Origin: Nostoc sp. FACHB-152
GTDB taxonomy: Bacteria > Cyanobacteriota > Cyanobacteriia > Cyanobacteriales > Nostocaceae
DNA: 44,092 nucleotides
Assembly: GCF_014697475.1 (NCBI RefSeq)
Contig: NZ_JACJRV010000059.1
Coordinates: forward strand, 1 to 44,092
Reading direction: 5' to 3'
Positions 16,828 through 25,506 of this stretch are shown in pieces. Each line of letters begins with the position of its first letter. The first letter of the stretch is position 1. Under the pieces are notes generated by a model. That model did no database searches and had not been told where the DNA came from. It was given only the letters and a program-made list of their open reading frames with translations. Made by a program: the position numbers and the translations under genes.

Positions 16828-17655
16828 ATGCCAGAAGTTGAGTTAAAGCCGTGTTTTCTGACTCCTAAGCGAGTGCAACCAGAGTATCCATTATTTGTTT
16901 ATTTACCGGGAATGGATGGCACTGGTCAATTGTTGCGATCGCAAACATCTGGATTAGAAGCCAGCTTTGATGTTCGCTGTTTGGCGATCCCCAGACAAGA
17001 CTTGACAACATGGGAAGAATTAACTAAAAATGTCCTGAACTTAATTCATACAGAATTAGAAAAAAGTTCCCAAAGGTCAGTTTATCTATGTGGAGAATCC
17101 TTTGGCGGTTGCTTGGCGATGAAAGTAGCAACCAAAGCATCACATTTATTTAAACGCATTATTCTCATTAATCCAGCCTCAGCTTTTCGCCTGCGTCCTT
17201 TTTTAGATTGGGCATCCCAGTTATCATACCTAGTGCCAGAATCCCTATATGATGTCGGTGCTTTGGGTTTATTGCCATTTCTGGCATCTTTAGACCGCCT
17301 CACCAGAAGCGATCGCCACGAACTGCTAAAAACCATGCGTTCTGTACCATCAGCAACAGTTAACTGGCGCTTGGCTTTATTGAGAGATTTTGAAGTTGAT
17401 AACAACGAGTTAAGCCGCCTAACTCAACAAGTTTTATTAATTGCTGGTTCAGGCGATCGCCTTTTACCTTCTGTAGACGAAGTAAGGCGCATAGCTGCTA
17501 TTTTACCTGATGCTCAGGTTTTGGTACTGCCAAATAGCGGCCACGCCTGTTTGCTAGAAAAAGATATTAATCTCTATGAAATTCTCAAAAACAATAACTT
17601 TTTAGAAACTAGGGATAACAGCGTTTACGAGTTACAAGTCAAAAAAGCAGGTTGA
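16828..17655 (+). CDS. Alpha/beta-hydrolase related to the N-terminal domain of plant phytyl ester synthases
   Basis: The catalytic triad is visible: S91 in the nucleophile elbow GESFGG, D210 in AGSGDRLLPS and H239 in PNSGHACLLE. The N-terminus VYLPGMDGTGQLLRSQ and the CLAIPRQDLTTWEEL segment closely resemble the esterase/lipase half of Arabidopsis PES1 and PES2, which carries LPGIDGTGLGL and CLHIP motifs from memory. Those plant enzymes make fatty acid phytyl esters and triacylglycerol in chloroplasts. An acyltransferase gene lies directly upstream. Substrate is unproven. Hydrolysis of galactolipids or other esters is equally possible. Confidence 0.8.
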   Translation: MPEVELKPCFLTPKRVQPEYPLFVYLPGMDGTGQLLRSQTSGLEASFDVRCLAIPRQDLTTWEELTKNVLNLIHTELEKSSQRSVYLCGESFGGCLAMKVATKASHLFKRIILINPASAFRLRPFLDWASQLSYLVPESLYDVGALGLLPFLASLDRLTRSDRHELLKTMRSVPSATVNWRLALLRDFEVDNNELSRLTQQVLLIAGSGDRLLPSVDEVRRIAAILPDAQVLVLPNSGHACLLEKDINLYEILKNNNFLETRDNSVYELQVKKAG

Positions 17656-17782
17656 GCAAATGCTGACTTTTATATTTAGTCGCTATATTCCAACTCAAAA
17701 CTTGTACTTATTGGGAGAGGTCAAGTCACTCTCAGTTTCGCTACAAACAGACTAGAGAGACTTTAAAAATGATGGCACAAAA

Positions 17783-18934
17783 ATGTCAGACCAATCCCAA
17801 CAAAAACCAAAAGTAGAAATTACACCTCAGACATCCGCCGCAGATAAATCATCGCTGTTAGATTCTTTTGCTAACACAGGTAAAGCTTTTGTAGACACAG
17901 CCTTAGAAGTTGGTGTAGCAGCAGCCAAACACACACATAATTTATTTGGTCAAGCTACTCAAACCACTGGTGAGGTAGTAAACTACATCAGTCAAAATTG
18001 GCTGATCAGAAGGCTATCTGGATTTTTGAATCTCAATTGGCTGATTGGTGCAAGCGAAAATGTTGATTTAGAAAAAGCGGTAGCCACGGTTAAAAAACTC
18101 AAACAACAATATCCGCAGGAATCTCCTAGCCAAATTTCTCACCGCATCATGCTAGAAACAGCAACGAAAACTGGGGGAATTGGATTAGCCAGCAGTATTT
18201 TACCGGGGGTAGCAGCAGCATTATTAGCCGTTGATTTAGCCGCAACACTGAAATTACAGTCGGAAATGTTGTATCAAATTGCATCTGCCTATGACCTTGA
18301 TTTAAAAGATCCAGCGCGGAAAGGCGAAGTTTTAACAATTTTTGGTTTGGGGTTGGGTGGTAATCGGCTGTTGAAAGCAGCCGGACTGGCATTGCTGCGA
18401 AATGTGCCGTTTGCTGGTGCAGCGATCGCTAGTAGTTCTAATGCTGCCTTAAGCTATTCTCTAGGGTATGCGGCTTGTCGATTTTACGAAGCCAAACTGG
18501 ATGAATCTACGTCCTTGACATCAAAAGAAACTTTAAAAACCCTAAAAGTTCAGAGTGAAAATTACTTAGAAACTGCGATCGCTCAACAAGCAATCATGGA
18601 TCAAGTCTTAGTTCACATGATCCTCGCTAGCCATCCTGAAGAAACCTGGGAAGAAATTGTACCCCAGTTACAAGCATTGAACCTTACCCCAAACTCACTG
18701 ACAGCGATCGCCAACAATATCAAATCACCGCAACCTTTAGATACACTACTCAATCAACTCAACCGTGATTTTGCGATTCCTTTGTTAGCTCAATGTCAAA
18801 AAATCGCTCAACTTGACCAACAAACTACCACAGTAGAGCAAGAAATTATTAGGGCGATCGCTCAGAAATTTGATATTGACATTGCCGAAGTTGAGTCAAT
18901 CGTTAATAGTGCTAATTCAAAAACTAGCCTCTAG
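17783..18934 (+). CDS. EcsC-family protein
   Basis: The first ~60 residues are polar, and residues ~90-250 match the EcsC domain: a helical region, then GGIGLASSILPGVAAALLAVDLAATLKLQSEMLYQIASAYDLDLKDP, a Gly-rich hydrophobic hairpin followed by the conserved LQ...IA..YG/D segment. A second hydrophobic stretch (NVPFAGAAIASSSNAALSYSLGYAA) suggests membrane association. The C-terminal third is helical and soluble. EcsC was named from the Bacillus Ecs ABC transporter locus, but no ABC gene is near and the function is unknown. Its start, the ATG at 17783, follows the hydrolase by 127 bases on the same strand. Confidence 0.75.
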   Translation: MSDQSQQKPKVEITPQTSAADKSSLLDSFANTGKAFVDTALEVGVAAAKHTHNLFGQATQTTGEVVNYISQNWLIRRLSGFLNLNWLIGASENVDLEKAVATVKKLKQQYPQESPSQISHRIMLETATKTGGIGLASSILPGVAAALLAVDLAATLKLQSEMLYQIASAYDLDLKDPARKGEVLTIFGLGLGGNRLLKAAGLALLRNVPFAGAAIASSSNAALSYSLGYAACRFYEAKLDESTSLTSKETLKTLKVQSENYLETAIAQQAIMDQVLVHMILASHPEETWEEIVPQLQALNLTPNSLTAIANNIKSPQPLDTLLNQLNRDFAIPLLAQCQKIAQLDQQTTTVEQEIIRAIAQKFDIDIAEVESIVNSANSKTSL

Positions 18935-18951
18935 TCTCTAATCCCTAACCT

Positions 18952-19656
18952 CTATTCCTGTTCGATTTGCTCAGGATCAATACCTAAATCTCGTAGACGT
19001 TGCTTTAATTGCTCTACTTGCTGTTCAGCTTGTTGTCGAGCTAGGGCTTCTGCCTCTGCCCGTTGTTGTGCTTCTCGTAGTGCTTGTGCTTGTTCTGTGG
19101 GATTTAGCAGCTTTTCTCCTGTATCTTCCCGATAAAAACCGATTAGTTGCCCTTCCACTTGCAGTCGCAACCCTAACGGTTCGCTGCGATTGTCTGTGAT
19201 TAATTCATATGAATCATGTCGCAACCGATAACCTTGTAATTGTCCCTGCACCCATTCTCCTCTGGGGTCAAATAGCCAGTATTCTTGGACACCAAGTTGC
19301 TCGTACAAAGTCTTCTTAAATTCCTGATCGTGATTTTTAGTACCTGCCGAAGTCATCTCAAAAATCACAGATGGAACTTCGCCTTCCTCCCACACCTTGT
19401 AATTATCTCGACCACCGGGCGCGACATTAAAAATGACCATCACATCCGGGGCAACTCGCAACCGGGGAAATCCTTGGGCATAGTAGAGAAATTGATTTGC
19501 TAGGACTGTTGCCTGTTGTCCTACTAAATACTGCCGCAGAACTTCTAGTGTCGCCAGTAATACACATAAATGGGCATAGCTTTCTGCCACAGGTTCACCA
19601 TCTGAACTAGGATAGAACACTTCTGCCCGTTGGGTTGAAGATAAGGCTGGAGTCAT
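18952..19656 (-). CDS. Uma2-family (DUF820) PD-(D/E)XK nuclease-fold protein
   Basis: The Uma2 core is clear: RVAPDVMVIF with the first acidic residue, SVIFEMTSAG with the second, HDQEFKKTLYEQLGVQEYWLFDPRG as the conserved K...Y...G-V-x-EYW-D/P block. A Gln/Glu/Arg-rich coiled coil (AQALREAQQRAEAEALARQQAEQQVEQLKQRL) ends the protein, a frequent arrangement in cyanobacteria, which carry dozens of paralogues. Nuclease activity is predicted from the fold; the biological role is not known. The ATG at 19656 is preferred over a TTG at 19689. It converges with the EcsC gene, with only 17 bases between. Confidence 0.85.
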   Translation of the reverse strand: MTPALSSTQRAEVFYPSSDGEPVAESYAHLCVLLATLEVLRQYLVGQQATVLANQFLYYAQGFPRLRVAPDVMVIFNVAPGGRDNYKVWEEGEVPSVIFEMTSAGTKNHDQEFKKTLYEQLGVQEYWLFDPRGEWVQGQLQGYRLRHDSYELITDNRSEPLGLRLQVEGQLIGFYREDTGEKLLNPTEQAQALREAQQRAEAEALARQQAEQQVEQLKQRLRDLGIDPEQIEQE

Positions 19657-19757
19657 AGTCACGCCATGCAGAAGGTTTAGATGTTTCAATTATAAAATTC
19701 ATTGGTCATTTGTCCTTTGTCATAAGTTGAAAGCCAGAACTATAAAAGGTTTTTTAA

Positions 19758-19782
19758 TTCAGACTTCAGACTTCAGACTTCA
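19758..19782. repeat. Tandem heptamer TTCAGAC repeat
   Basis: Three units of TTCAGAC and a partial fourth lie between the Uma2 and pepA genes. Short tandemly repeated heptamers of this type are typical of Nostocales. Confidence 0.7.
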
Positions 19783-19833
19783 AAATTTTGAGCAATACTG
19801 GTACAAGAAGGAATCTTTAAACAAAATCCCAAC

Positions 19834-21318
19834 ATGGCAGCAATTCAACTCAGTAATCAGCCTCTGCTAGAGTGGGCAGGCGACAGTTTGGCAATTGGAT
19901 TATTTGAAGACGCGGTAGAGTTAACCGGTGAACTGGCGACTTTGAATGACAAGTTTGCTGGCATCTTAAAAGAAGTTATTGCCGAAGAAGAATTTACAGC
20001 CAAACCCAACAGCACTGTCTTCACCCGTGTCAGTGGTGGTGGTTCAGTTAAGAAAGTAATTTTAGTAGGCTTAGGAAAACCAGACGCACTGAAAATAGAT
20101 ACTCTGCGTCGGGCGGCGGCGGCGGTGGCTAAGGTAGCCAAAAAGCAAAAAAGCAAAACTCTAGGATTTAGCTTTCCCTTGTGGAATAACGACCCAGCCG
20201 CAACAGCCCAAGCGATCGCTGAAGGTGTACAGTTAGCGTTATACCAAGATGTGCGCTTTAAATCAGAACCAGATGATAAAGGCTCAAAAGTCGAAACCAT
20301 TGAATTACTAGGTTTTGATGGTCAAGAAGCCGCAATTACCCGCGCTAACCAAATTGTATCCGGGGTAATTTTGGCGAGAGAATTGGTTGCAGCCCCAGCT
20401 AACAGCGTCACGCCAATTACAATGGCCGAGACAGCCCAAGCGATCGCCAACGACCACGGTTTACAACTGCAAATCCTCGAAAAGGAAGATTGTGAAAGGT
20501 TGGGTATGGGTGCTTTTTTAGGAGTTGCCCAAGCCTCTGACTTACCGCCCAAATTCATTCACATCACTTACAAACCAGAAGGCACAGCCACAAAGAAACT
20601 AGCCATTATTGGTAAAGGTTTAACCTTTGATTCTGGTGGACTCAATATTAAAGGTGCAGGTAGCGGCATCGAAACTATGAAAATTGATATGGGTGGTGCT
20701 GCTGCTACCTTGGGTGCAGCAAAAGCGATCGGTCAACTCAAGCCTAATGCAGAAGTTCACTTCATCTCGGCAGTAACCGAAAACATGATTAGCGGTCGTG
20801 CTATGCACCCAGGCGACATCCTCACTGCATCTAACGGCAAAACCATTGAAGTTAATAACACCGATGCCGAAGGACGTTTAACCTTAGCCGATGCGTTAGT
20901 TTACACCGACAAATTAGGCTTAGATGCGATCGTTGATTTAGCTACCCTCACAGGTGCTAACGTAATTGCTTTAGGTGAAGATATTGCAGGTTTATATACT
21001 CCCGATGATGCACTAGCTTCTCAGTTAGAAAAAGCTTCTGCCACCTCAGGCGAAAAAATTTGGCGAATGCCAATGGAAGAAAAATATTTTGAAGGCTTGA
21101 AATCTGGCATTGCGGATATGAAAAACACTGGGCCTCGTCCTGGTGGTTCCATCACTGCGGCCCTATTCCTCAAGCAGTTCGTTAAAGATACCACTTGGGC
21201 GCACATAGATATTGCAGGCCCAGTTTGGGCAGACAAAGAAAATGGCTACAACGGCCCCGGCGCAACTGGCTACGGCGTGCGGATGTTAGTTGATTGGGTA
21301 CTCGATCAAGTTGGTTAA
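19834..21318 (+). CDS. pepA: Leucyl aminopeptidase (cytosol aminopeptidase, M17)
   Basis: M17 aminopeptidases remove N-terminal residues from peptides with a two-metal centre. The signature [14 protein letters not shown] is intact, as are [14 protein letters not shown] (metal-binding Lys and Asp), [14 protein letters not shown] and the C-terminal WAHIDIAGP. The N-terminal domain (residues ~1-170) is the usual variable alpha/beta domain. The length of 494 residues is normal. Hexameric family, cytosolic. In E. coli the family also binds DNA, but nothing here tells whether that applies. It lies 253 bases upstream of plsX on the same strand and is probably separate from it. Confidence 0.95.
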   Translation: MAAIQLSNQPLLEWAGDSLAIGLFEDAVELTGELATLNDKFAGILKEVIAEEEFTAKPNSTVFTRVSGGGSVKKVILVGLGKPDALKIDTLRRAAAAVAKVAKKQKSKTLGFSFPLWNNDPAATAQAIAEGVQLALYQDVRFKSEPDDKGSKVETIELLGFDGQEAAITRANQIVSGVILARELVAAPANSVTPITMAETAQAIANDHGLQLQILEKEDCERLGMGAFLGVAQASDLPPKFIHITYKPEGTATKKLAIIGKGLTFDSGGLNIKGAGSGIETMKIDMGGAAATLGAAKAIGQLKPNAEVHFISAVTENMISGRAMHPGDILTASNGKTIEVNNTDAEGRLTLADALVYTDKLGLDAIVDLATLTGANVIALGEDIAGLYTPDDALASQLEKASATSGEKIWRMPMEEKYFEGLKSGIADMKNTGPRPGGSITAALFLKQFVKDTTWAHIDIAGPVWADKENGYNGPGATGYGVRMLVDWVLDQVG

Positions 21319-21344
21319 CTATGGATATAGGAGTGTAAAAGTTT

Positions 21345-21399
21345 AGGGTGTGGGGTGTAAGAGAATTCCTCGCCTCATACCCTTTACACCCTTACACCC
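21345..21399. terminator. Inverted repeat after pepA
   Basis: GGGTGTAAG (about 21352-21361) is mirrored by CTTACACCC (about 21390-21398). The long loop includes further CACCC/GGGTG units. It could stop transcription between pepA and plsX, or it may be a dispersed repeat. Confidence 0.35.
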
Positions 21400-21570
21400 C
21401 GATATCAACTCCCAATTCCTCATTCCCTATTCCCCCCACATTCGTGTTATCTTGGGCTTGCCGCCAAAACAGGTTGTAATAGTCACAATAGTAATTTGGC
21501 AGTTGGAAAGTGAAGGTTTTTTAACAAAGCCATCTGGTAAAATTTGTAAGGTTTCTAGAAGCTCTGAGCA

Positions 21571-22596
21571 ATGGGATCGACTTGCGCACGGATAGCAATT
21601 GACGCGATGGGGGGGGATCACGCACCCAAAGAAATCGTTGCTGGTGCATTACGCGCCAGTGAAGAATTGGGTGTGAAAGTCTTGTTAGTGGGTGATCCCC
21701 AACAAATTCAAGCTGTCATGCCGCCAAAAACTACTTTGGAGCGGGTGGAGATAGTTCCTGCTGAAGAAGCGATCGCTATGGATGAGGAGCCTTTGAATGC
21801 GGTGAGACGCAAACGCAAGGCTTCTATTAATGTGGCGATGGATTTGGTAAAAAATCAGCAGGCGGATGCTGTTTTTTCTGCTGGACACTCTGGGGCAGCT
21901 ATGGCAGCAGCACTGCTGCGCTTAGGACGATTGCCAGGAATAGATCGCCCAGCAATTGGTACAGTTTTCCCCACAATTATGGCTGGCAAGCCAGTATTGA
22001 TACTTGATGTGGGTGCAAATGTAGACTGCCGTCCTAAGTTTTTAGAGCAGTTTGCAGTCATGGGTTCGATTTATAGCCAATATGTTTTAGGGACAGATAC
22101 ACCCAAAGTAGGTTTATTAAATATTGGCGAAGAAGATACCAAGGGTAATGAGCAAGTACTCCGCGCCCATCAATTATTAAGGGAAAACTCTAATATAAAT
22201 TTTGTTGGTAATGCCGAAGGGCGTGATGTGCTTTCCGGCCAATTTGATGTGATTGTGTGTGATGGGTTTGTGGGTAATGTGTTATTGAAGTTTGCCGAAT
22301 CTCTAGGAGGAGTAATTCTGCAAATCTTACGCGAAGAACTGCCCCAAGGATTGCATGGTCAAATTGGTACAGCACTTTTAAAACCAAATCTCAAGCGAAT
22401 TAAGCAGCGTATGGATCATGCGGAGCATGGAGGTGCTTTACTGTTAGGTGTGGCTGGAGTTTGTTTTATCGGCCACGGCAGTTCACAAGCACCTTCAATT
22501 TTTAGTGCCATACGTATGGCAAAAGAAGCAGTAGATAATCAAGTACTGCAAAGACTTCAGTCTCAGTACGAAATTCTACAGCGTGATAGTGGTTAG
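21571..22596 (+). CDS. plsX: Phosphate acyltransferase PlsX
   Basis: PlsX converts acyl-ACP to acyl-phosphate for the first acylation of glycerol-3-phosphate by PlsY. The N-terminal RIAIDAMGGDHAPKEIVAGAL is the family signature. Further conserved parts are SAGHSGAAMAAAL, LDVGANVDCRP and LLNIGEEDTKGNE. The protein is 341 residues, the usual length, and is a peripheral membrane protein in the family. It heads the run plsX-fabH-fabD-plsC, a grouping of fatty-acid and phospholipid genes frequent in bacteria. The ATG at 21571 leaves six residues before the conserved start. Confidence 0.96.
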   Translation: MGSTCARIAIDAMGGDHAPKEIVAGALRASEELGVKVLLVGDPQQIQAVMPPKTTLERVEIVPAEEAIAMDEEPLNAVRRKRKASINVAMDLVKNQQADAVFSAGHSGAAMAAALLRLGRLPGIDRPAIGTVFPTIMAGKPVLILDVGANVDCRPKFLEQFAVMGSIYSQYVLGTDTPKVGLLNIGEEDTKGNEQVLRAHQLLRENSNINFVGNAEGRDVLSGQFDVIVCDGFVGNVLLKFAESLGGVILQILREELPQGLHGQIGTALLKPNLKRIKQRMDHAEHGGALLLGVAGVCFIGHGSSQAPSIFSAIRMAKEAVDNQVLQRLQSQYEILQRDSG

Positions 22597-22684
22597 TAAT
22601 GGGTCATTTGTCATTAGTCATTTGTCCTTGGTTAAAAGACAGAAGGGCAAATGATAAAAATGCTGAGAGCTTGGGAGAGCAGGA

Positions 22685-23677
22685 GTGCAAAAGTTAGGCA
22701 TCGCATTTACAGGAAGTGGCTCGGCAGTTCCCGAAACTTCCCTCGACAACCAGGCACTAACAGCACTGGTTGAAACATCAGATGAATGGATTACCACAAG
22801 AACGGGGATTCGTCAACGACGAGTATCACTACCATCAGGTTCTTTGAGTTCGTTGGCAGCAGAGGCTGGTAGGAAAGCGATCGCATCTGCTGGGATTCAA
22901 GCAACTGACCTGGATCTGATTTTGTTGGCAACATCTACCCCTGATGATTTGTTTGGCACTGCTTGTAAAGTGCAAGCTGAATTGGGAGCGACGAAAGCAG
23001 TAGCATTTGACTTAACCGCCGCTTGTTCTGGCTTTGTGTTTGGGCTGGTAACAGCTGCTCAATATATCAGAACAGGTGTATATCAGAATGTACTTTTAAT
23101 AGGTGCAGACATCCTCTCTCGTTGGGTCGATTGGCAAGACCGAAGAACTTGTATATTGTTTGGTGATGGGGCGGGAGCCGTCGTCTTACAAGGTGCCGAA
23201 AGCGATCGCTTGTTAGGATTTGCACTTAAAAGTGACGGTACTCTCAATCATCAGCTCAACCTTAGCTATGCAGCCGCTTCTCAAGAAATACTCCCAGGCA
23301 TCAACGTTTCTCAAGGCACTTACCAACCTATCACCATGAACGGTAAAGAAGTTTACCGCTTTGCTGTGCAGAAAGTGCCAGAAATTATTGATAAAGCTCT
23401 ATTTGAAGCTAACCTCACTATTAACCAAATAGATTGGCTAGTCTTGCATCAAGCAAATCAGCGCATTCTGGATGCTGTCGCTCAACGTCTAGAAATTCCT
23501 GAACAGAAAGTTATTAGCAATCTTGCCAATTATGGCAATACCTCTGCTGCTTCTATTCCCCTAGCCTTAGATGAAGCAGTACAACAAGGCAAAATTAAAC
23601 CCAATGACATCATTGCTGCATCTGGTTTTGGTGCAGGCCTCACCTGGGGTGCCGCAATTTTTCAATGGGGACGTTAA
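22685..23677 (+). CDS. fabH: 3-oxoacyl-ACP synthase III (KAS III)
   Basis: FabH starts fatty acid synthesis by condensing acetyl-CoA with malonyl-ACP. The catalytic triad is C114 (TAACSGF), H255 (VLHQANQRI) and N285 (NYGNTSAAS). ETSDEWITTRTGIRQRR near the N-terminus and the C-terminal GFGAGLTWGAAIFQW are typical. At 330 residues it is of normal length. The start is a GTG at 22685, overlapping the purine-rich GAGAGCAGGAG that would serve as ribosome-binding site. It follows plsX by 88 bases carrying TCATTTGTC-type repeats. Confidence 0.96.
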   Translation: MQKLGIAFTGSGSAVPETSLDNQALTALVETSDEWITTRTGIRQRRVSLPSGSLSSLAAEAGRKAIASAGIQATDLDLILLATSTPDDLFGTACKVQAELGATKAVAFDLTAACSGFVFGLVTAAQYIRTGVYQNVLLIGADILSRWVDWQDRRTCILFGDGAGAVVLQGAESDRLLGFALKSDGTLNHQLNLSYAAASQEILPGINVSQGTYQPITMNGKEVYRFAVQKVPEIIDKALFEANLTINQIDWLVLHQANQRILDAVAQRLEIPEQKVISNLANYGNTSAASIPLALDEAVQQGKIKPNDIIAASGFGAGLTWGAAIFQWGR

Positions 23678-23687
23678 TAAGTTGTCC

Positions 23688-23763
23688 TTTGTCATTAGTT
23701 ATTTACCAAGGACAAATGACTAATGACCAATGACCAATGACCAATGACTATTGACTATTGACA
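23688..23763. repeat. Inverted and tandem TGACCAA-type repeats before fabD
   Basis: GTCATTAGT (about 23691-23699) is mirrored by ACTAATGAC (about 23718-23726), then the heptamer CCAATGA repeats three times, followed by two ATTGACT units reaching the fabD start. Related TCATTTGTC runs occur at 19700 and 22608. They are Nostocales-type spacer repeats and occupy the whole fabH-fabD gap. Confidence 0.65.
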
Positions 23764-24645
23764 ATGACTAAAACCGCATGGGTGTTTCCCGGACAAGGTT
23801 CCCAAGCACTGGGAATGGGAACAGACTTATTAGATTTACCAGGTGCTAAAGAAAAATTTACTCAGGCTGAGACAATCTTAGGATGGTCTGTGACTGATAT
23901 CTGCCAAAACCAAGAAGAAAAGTTAGGACAGACACTTTATACTCAGCCCTGTCTTTACGTAGTGGAAAGTATTCTGGCTGACTTAATGCGAGAACGGGGA
24001 CATCAACCAGATTTGGTCGCTGGCCATAGTTTAGGTGAATATATTGCCCTTTACGTTGCTGGTGTTTTTGAGTGGTCAGCAGGTTTGCGTTCAGTTAAAC
24101 GTCGTGCTGAACTTATGGATAGTGCCGCAGGTGGGATGATGGCGGCTTTAATGAACTTTGACAAAGAACAATTAGAAAAAGCGATCGCCGAAACGCCAGA
24201 TGTAGTTTTGGCAAATGATAACAGTCCGGGACAGGTGGTAATCTCAGGTACTCCTGATGCTGTACAAGCGGTGATGTCGCAAGTTAAAGCCAAGCGTGCT
24301 ACTCCCTTAAAAGTTTCAGGGGCGTTTCACTCACATTTAATGGCAACTGCGGCGGTTGAATTCCAAGAGGTTCTGGAAACTGTAGAATTTCAGTCTGCAA
24401 CTGTACCTGTGATGTCTAATGTTGAACCTGTACCCGCAACTGACGCAGAAATTTTAAAACAGCGTCTAACTCAACAAATGACGGGTTCAGTACGTTGGCG
24501 CGAAATTTCTCTGCAATTACCAGCTAACGGCATTGAACAAGTAGTAGAAATCGGCCCTGGCAATGTTTTAACTGGTTTAATTAAACGTACCACTACTGAT
24601 TTAATCTTAAAGAACGTCCGTAATGCCGGCGAATTACCGGAATAA
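23764..24645 (+). CDS. fabD: Malonyl-CoA:ACP transacylase
   Basis: FabD loads malonyl groups on acyl carrier protein. The nucleophile S89 lies in GHSLGEY and the catalytic His is H189 in SGAFHSHLM. VFPGQGSQALGMG opens the protein and EIGPGNVLTGL closes the substrate pocket. At 293 residues it has normal length. The ATG at 23764 is preferred to a TTG two codons upstream. The spacer before it is entirely repeat sequence with no clear Shine-Dalgarno. Confidence 0.96.
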   Translation: MTKTAWVFPGQGSQALGMGTDLLDLPGAKEKFTQAETILGWSVTDICQNQEEKLGQTLYTQPCLYVVESILADLMRERGHQPDLVAGHSLGEYIALYVAGVFEWSAGLRSVKRRAELMDSAAGGMMAALMNFDKEQLEKAIAETPDVVLANDNSPGQVVISGTPDAVQAVMSQVKAKRATPLKVSGAFHSHLMATAAVEFQEVLETVEFQSATVPVMSNVEPVPATDAEILKQRLTQQMTGSVRWREISLQLPANGIEQVVEIGPGNVLTGLIKRTTTDLILKNVRNAGELPE

Positions 24646-24646
24646 T

Positions 24647-24766
24647 AGGGAATAGGGAGTAGGGAGTAGGGAGTAGGGAATAGAGAAATTATTAGTTATT
24701 GTCTACTCCCCATTCACCGCTTCCCATTCACTACTCACCACTCACCACTCACCACTCCCCAATTTC
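24647..24766. repeat. Two heptamer arrays between fabD and plsC
   Basis: GGGAGTA-type units repeat at about 24650-24680, then after a short spacer CACCACT units repeat at about 24730-24757. The two arrays have complementary character (GGGAGTA versus TACTCCC near 24703) and could fold on each other. They fill the whole intergenic gap up to the plsC start. Confidence 0.7.
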
Positions 24767-24768
24767 TT

Positions 24769-25407
24769 ATGTCTCGTAGTCGTGAACCGTTTATCAGTCT
24801 GGCACTTTACCACGCCTTTAAATGGTCGGTTGTCAGCCCCATGCTTCATGCTTACTTTCGGGGCAAGATTTATGGGGTTGAAAATGTGCCGCCATCAGAT
24901 CCTTTGGTGGTTGTCAGCAATCATGCTAGTTACTTTGACCCGCCAATTGTTTCTAATTGTGTGCGTCGTCCGGTAGCGTATATGGCTAAACAAGAGTTGT
25001 TTGAAATTCCTGTTTTGGCACAAGCCATTAAATTGTATGGTGCTTACCCCGTGAGTCGAGGTAGTGCCGATCGCAATGCAATTCGTGCCGCTTTAGAATG
25101 CTTAGAAAATGGTTGGGCTGTGGGAGTTTTTTTACAAGGTACTCGCACCCCTGATGGTAAAATCAATGACCCAAAAAAAGGTGCAGCACTCTTAGCAGCA
25201 AAGGCTCAAGCACCTATTTTACCTGTAAGTTTGTGGGGAACCGAAGGGATTTTAGAAAAAGGCTCGTCGATACCGCGTGCTGTTCCCCTCACGATCAGAA
25301 TTGGCAATGTCATCGCCCCGCCTAGTTCTACTAATAAAGATGAATTAGACACTGTCACCCAAAAATGTGCCAGGGTAATTAACGAAATGCATGATTTAGG
25401 ACGTTGA
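24769..25407 (+). CDS. plsC: 1-acyl-sn-glycerol-3-phosphate acyltransferase
   Basis: PlsC adds the second acyl chain to form phosphatidic acid. Motif I is NHASYFD (H52 to D57), motif II includes KQELFEIPVLAQAIKLYGAYPVSRG, and motif III reads FLQGTR (121-126), where the usual Glu of FPEGTR is Gln. Motif IV is PILPVSLWG. The length of 212 residues is usual. It completes the plsX-fabH-fabD-plsC run. The Glu-to-Gln change lies in the lysophosphatidate-binding motif and might alter substrate choice, though I believe similar variants occur in cyanobacterial relatives. Confidence 0.9.
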   Translation: MSRSREPFISLALYHAFKWSVVSPMLHAYFRGKIYGVENVPPSDPLVVVSNHASYFDPPIVSNCVRRPVAYMAKQELFEIPVLAQAIKLYGAYPVSRGSADRNAIRAALECLENGWAVGVFLQGTRTPDGKINDPKKGAALLAAKAQAPILPVSLWGTEGILEKGSSIPRAVPLTIRIGNVIAPPSSTNKDELDTVTQKCARVINEMHDLGR

Positions 25408-25506
25408 TGAGAAATATGCTTTTAGGTAGTAGCGATCGCTACTGTATTTTTATATGTTGCTAATGTCTACTAGCGATCGCTAAACTAGCTATTTTTTAAA
25501 CATCAT

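Noticed and set aside
17783-18934. EcsC-like gene as evidence of an Ecs ABC transporter operon
   Set aside because: No ATP-binding or permease partner genes lie on either side. Only the EcsC domain itself is supported.
25420-25490. Two GCGATCGC palindromes close together before the permease gene as an operator
   Set aside because: The octamer is the HIP1 repeat, which occurs throughout this window within genes and spacers alike.
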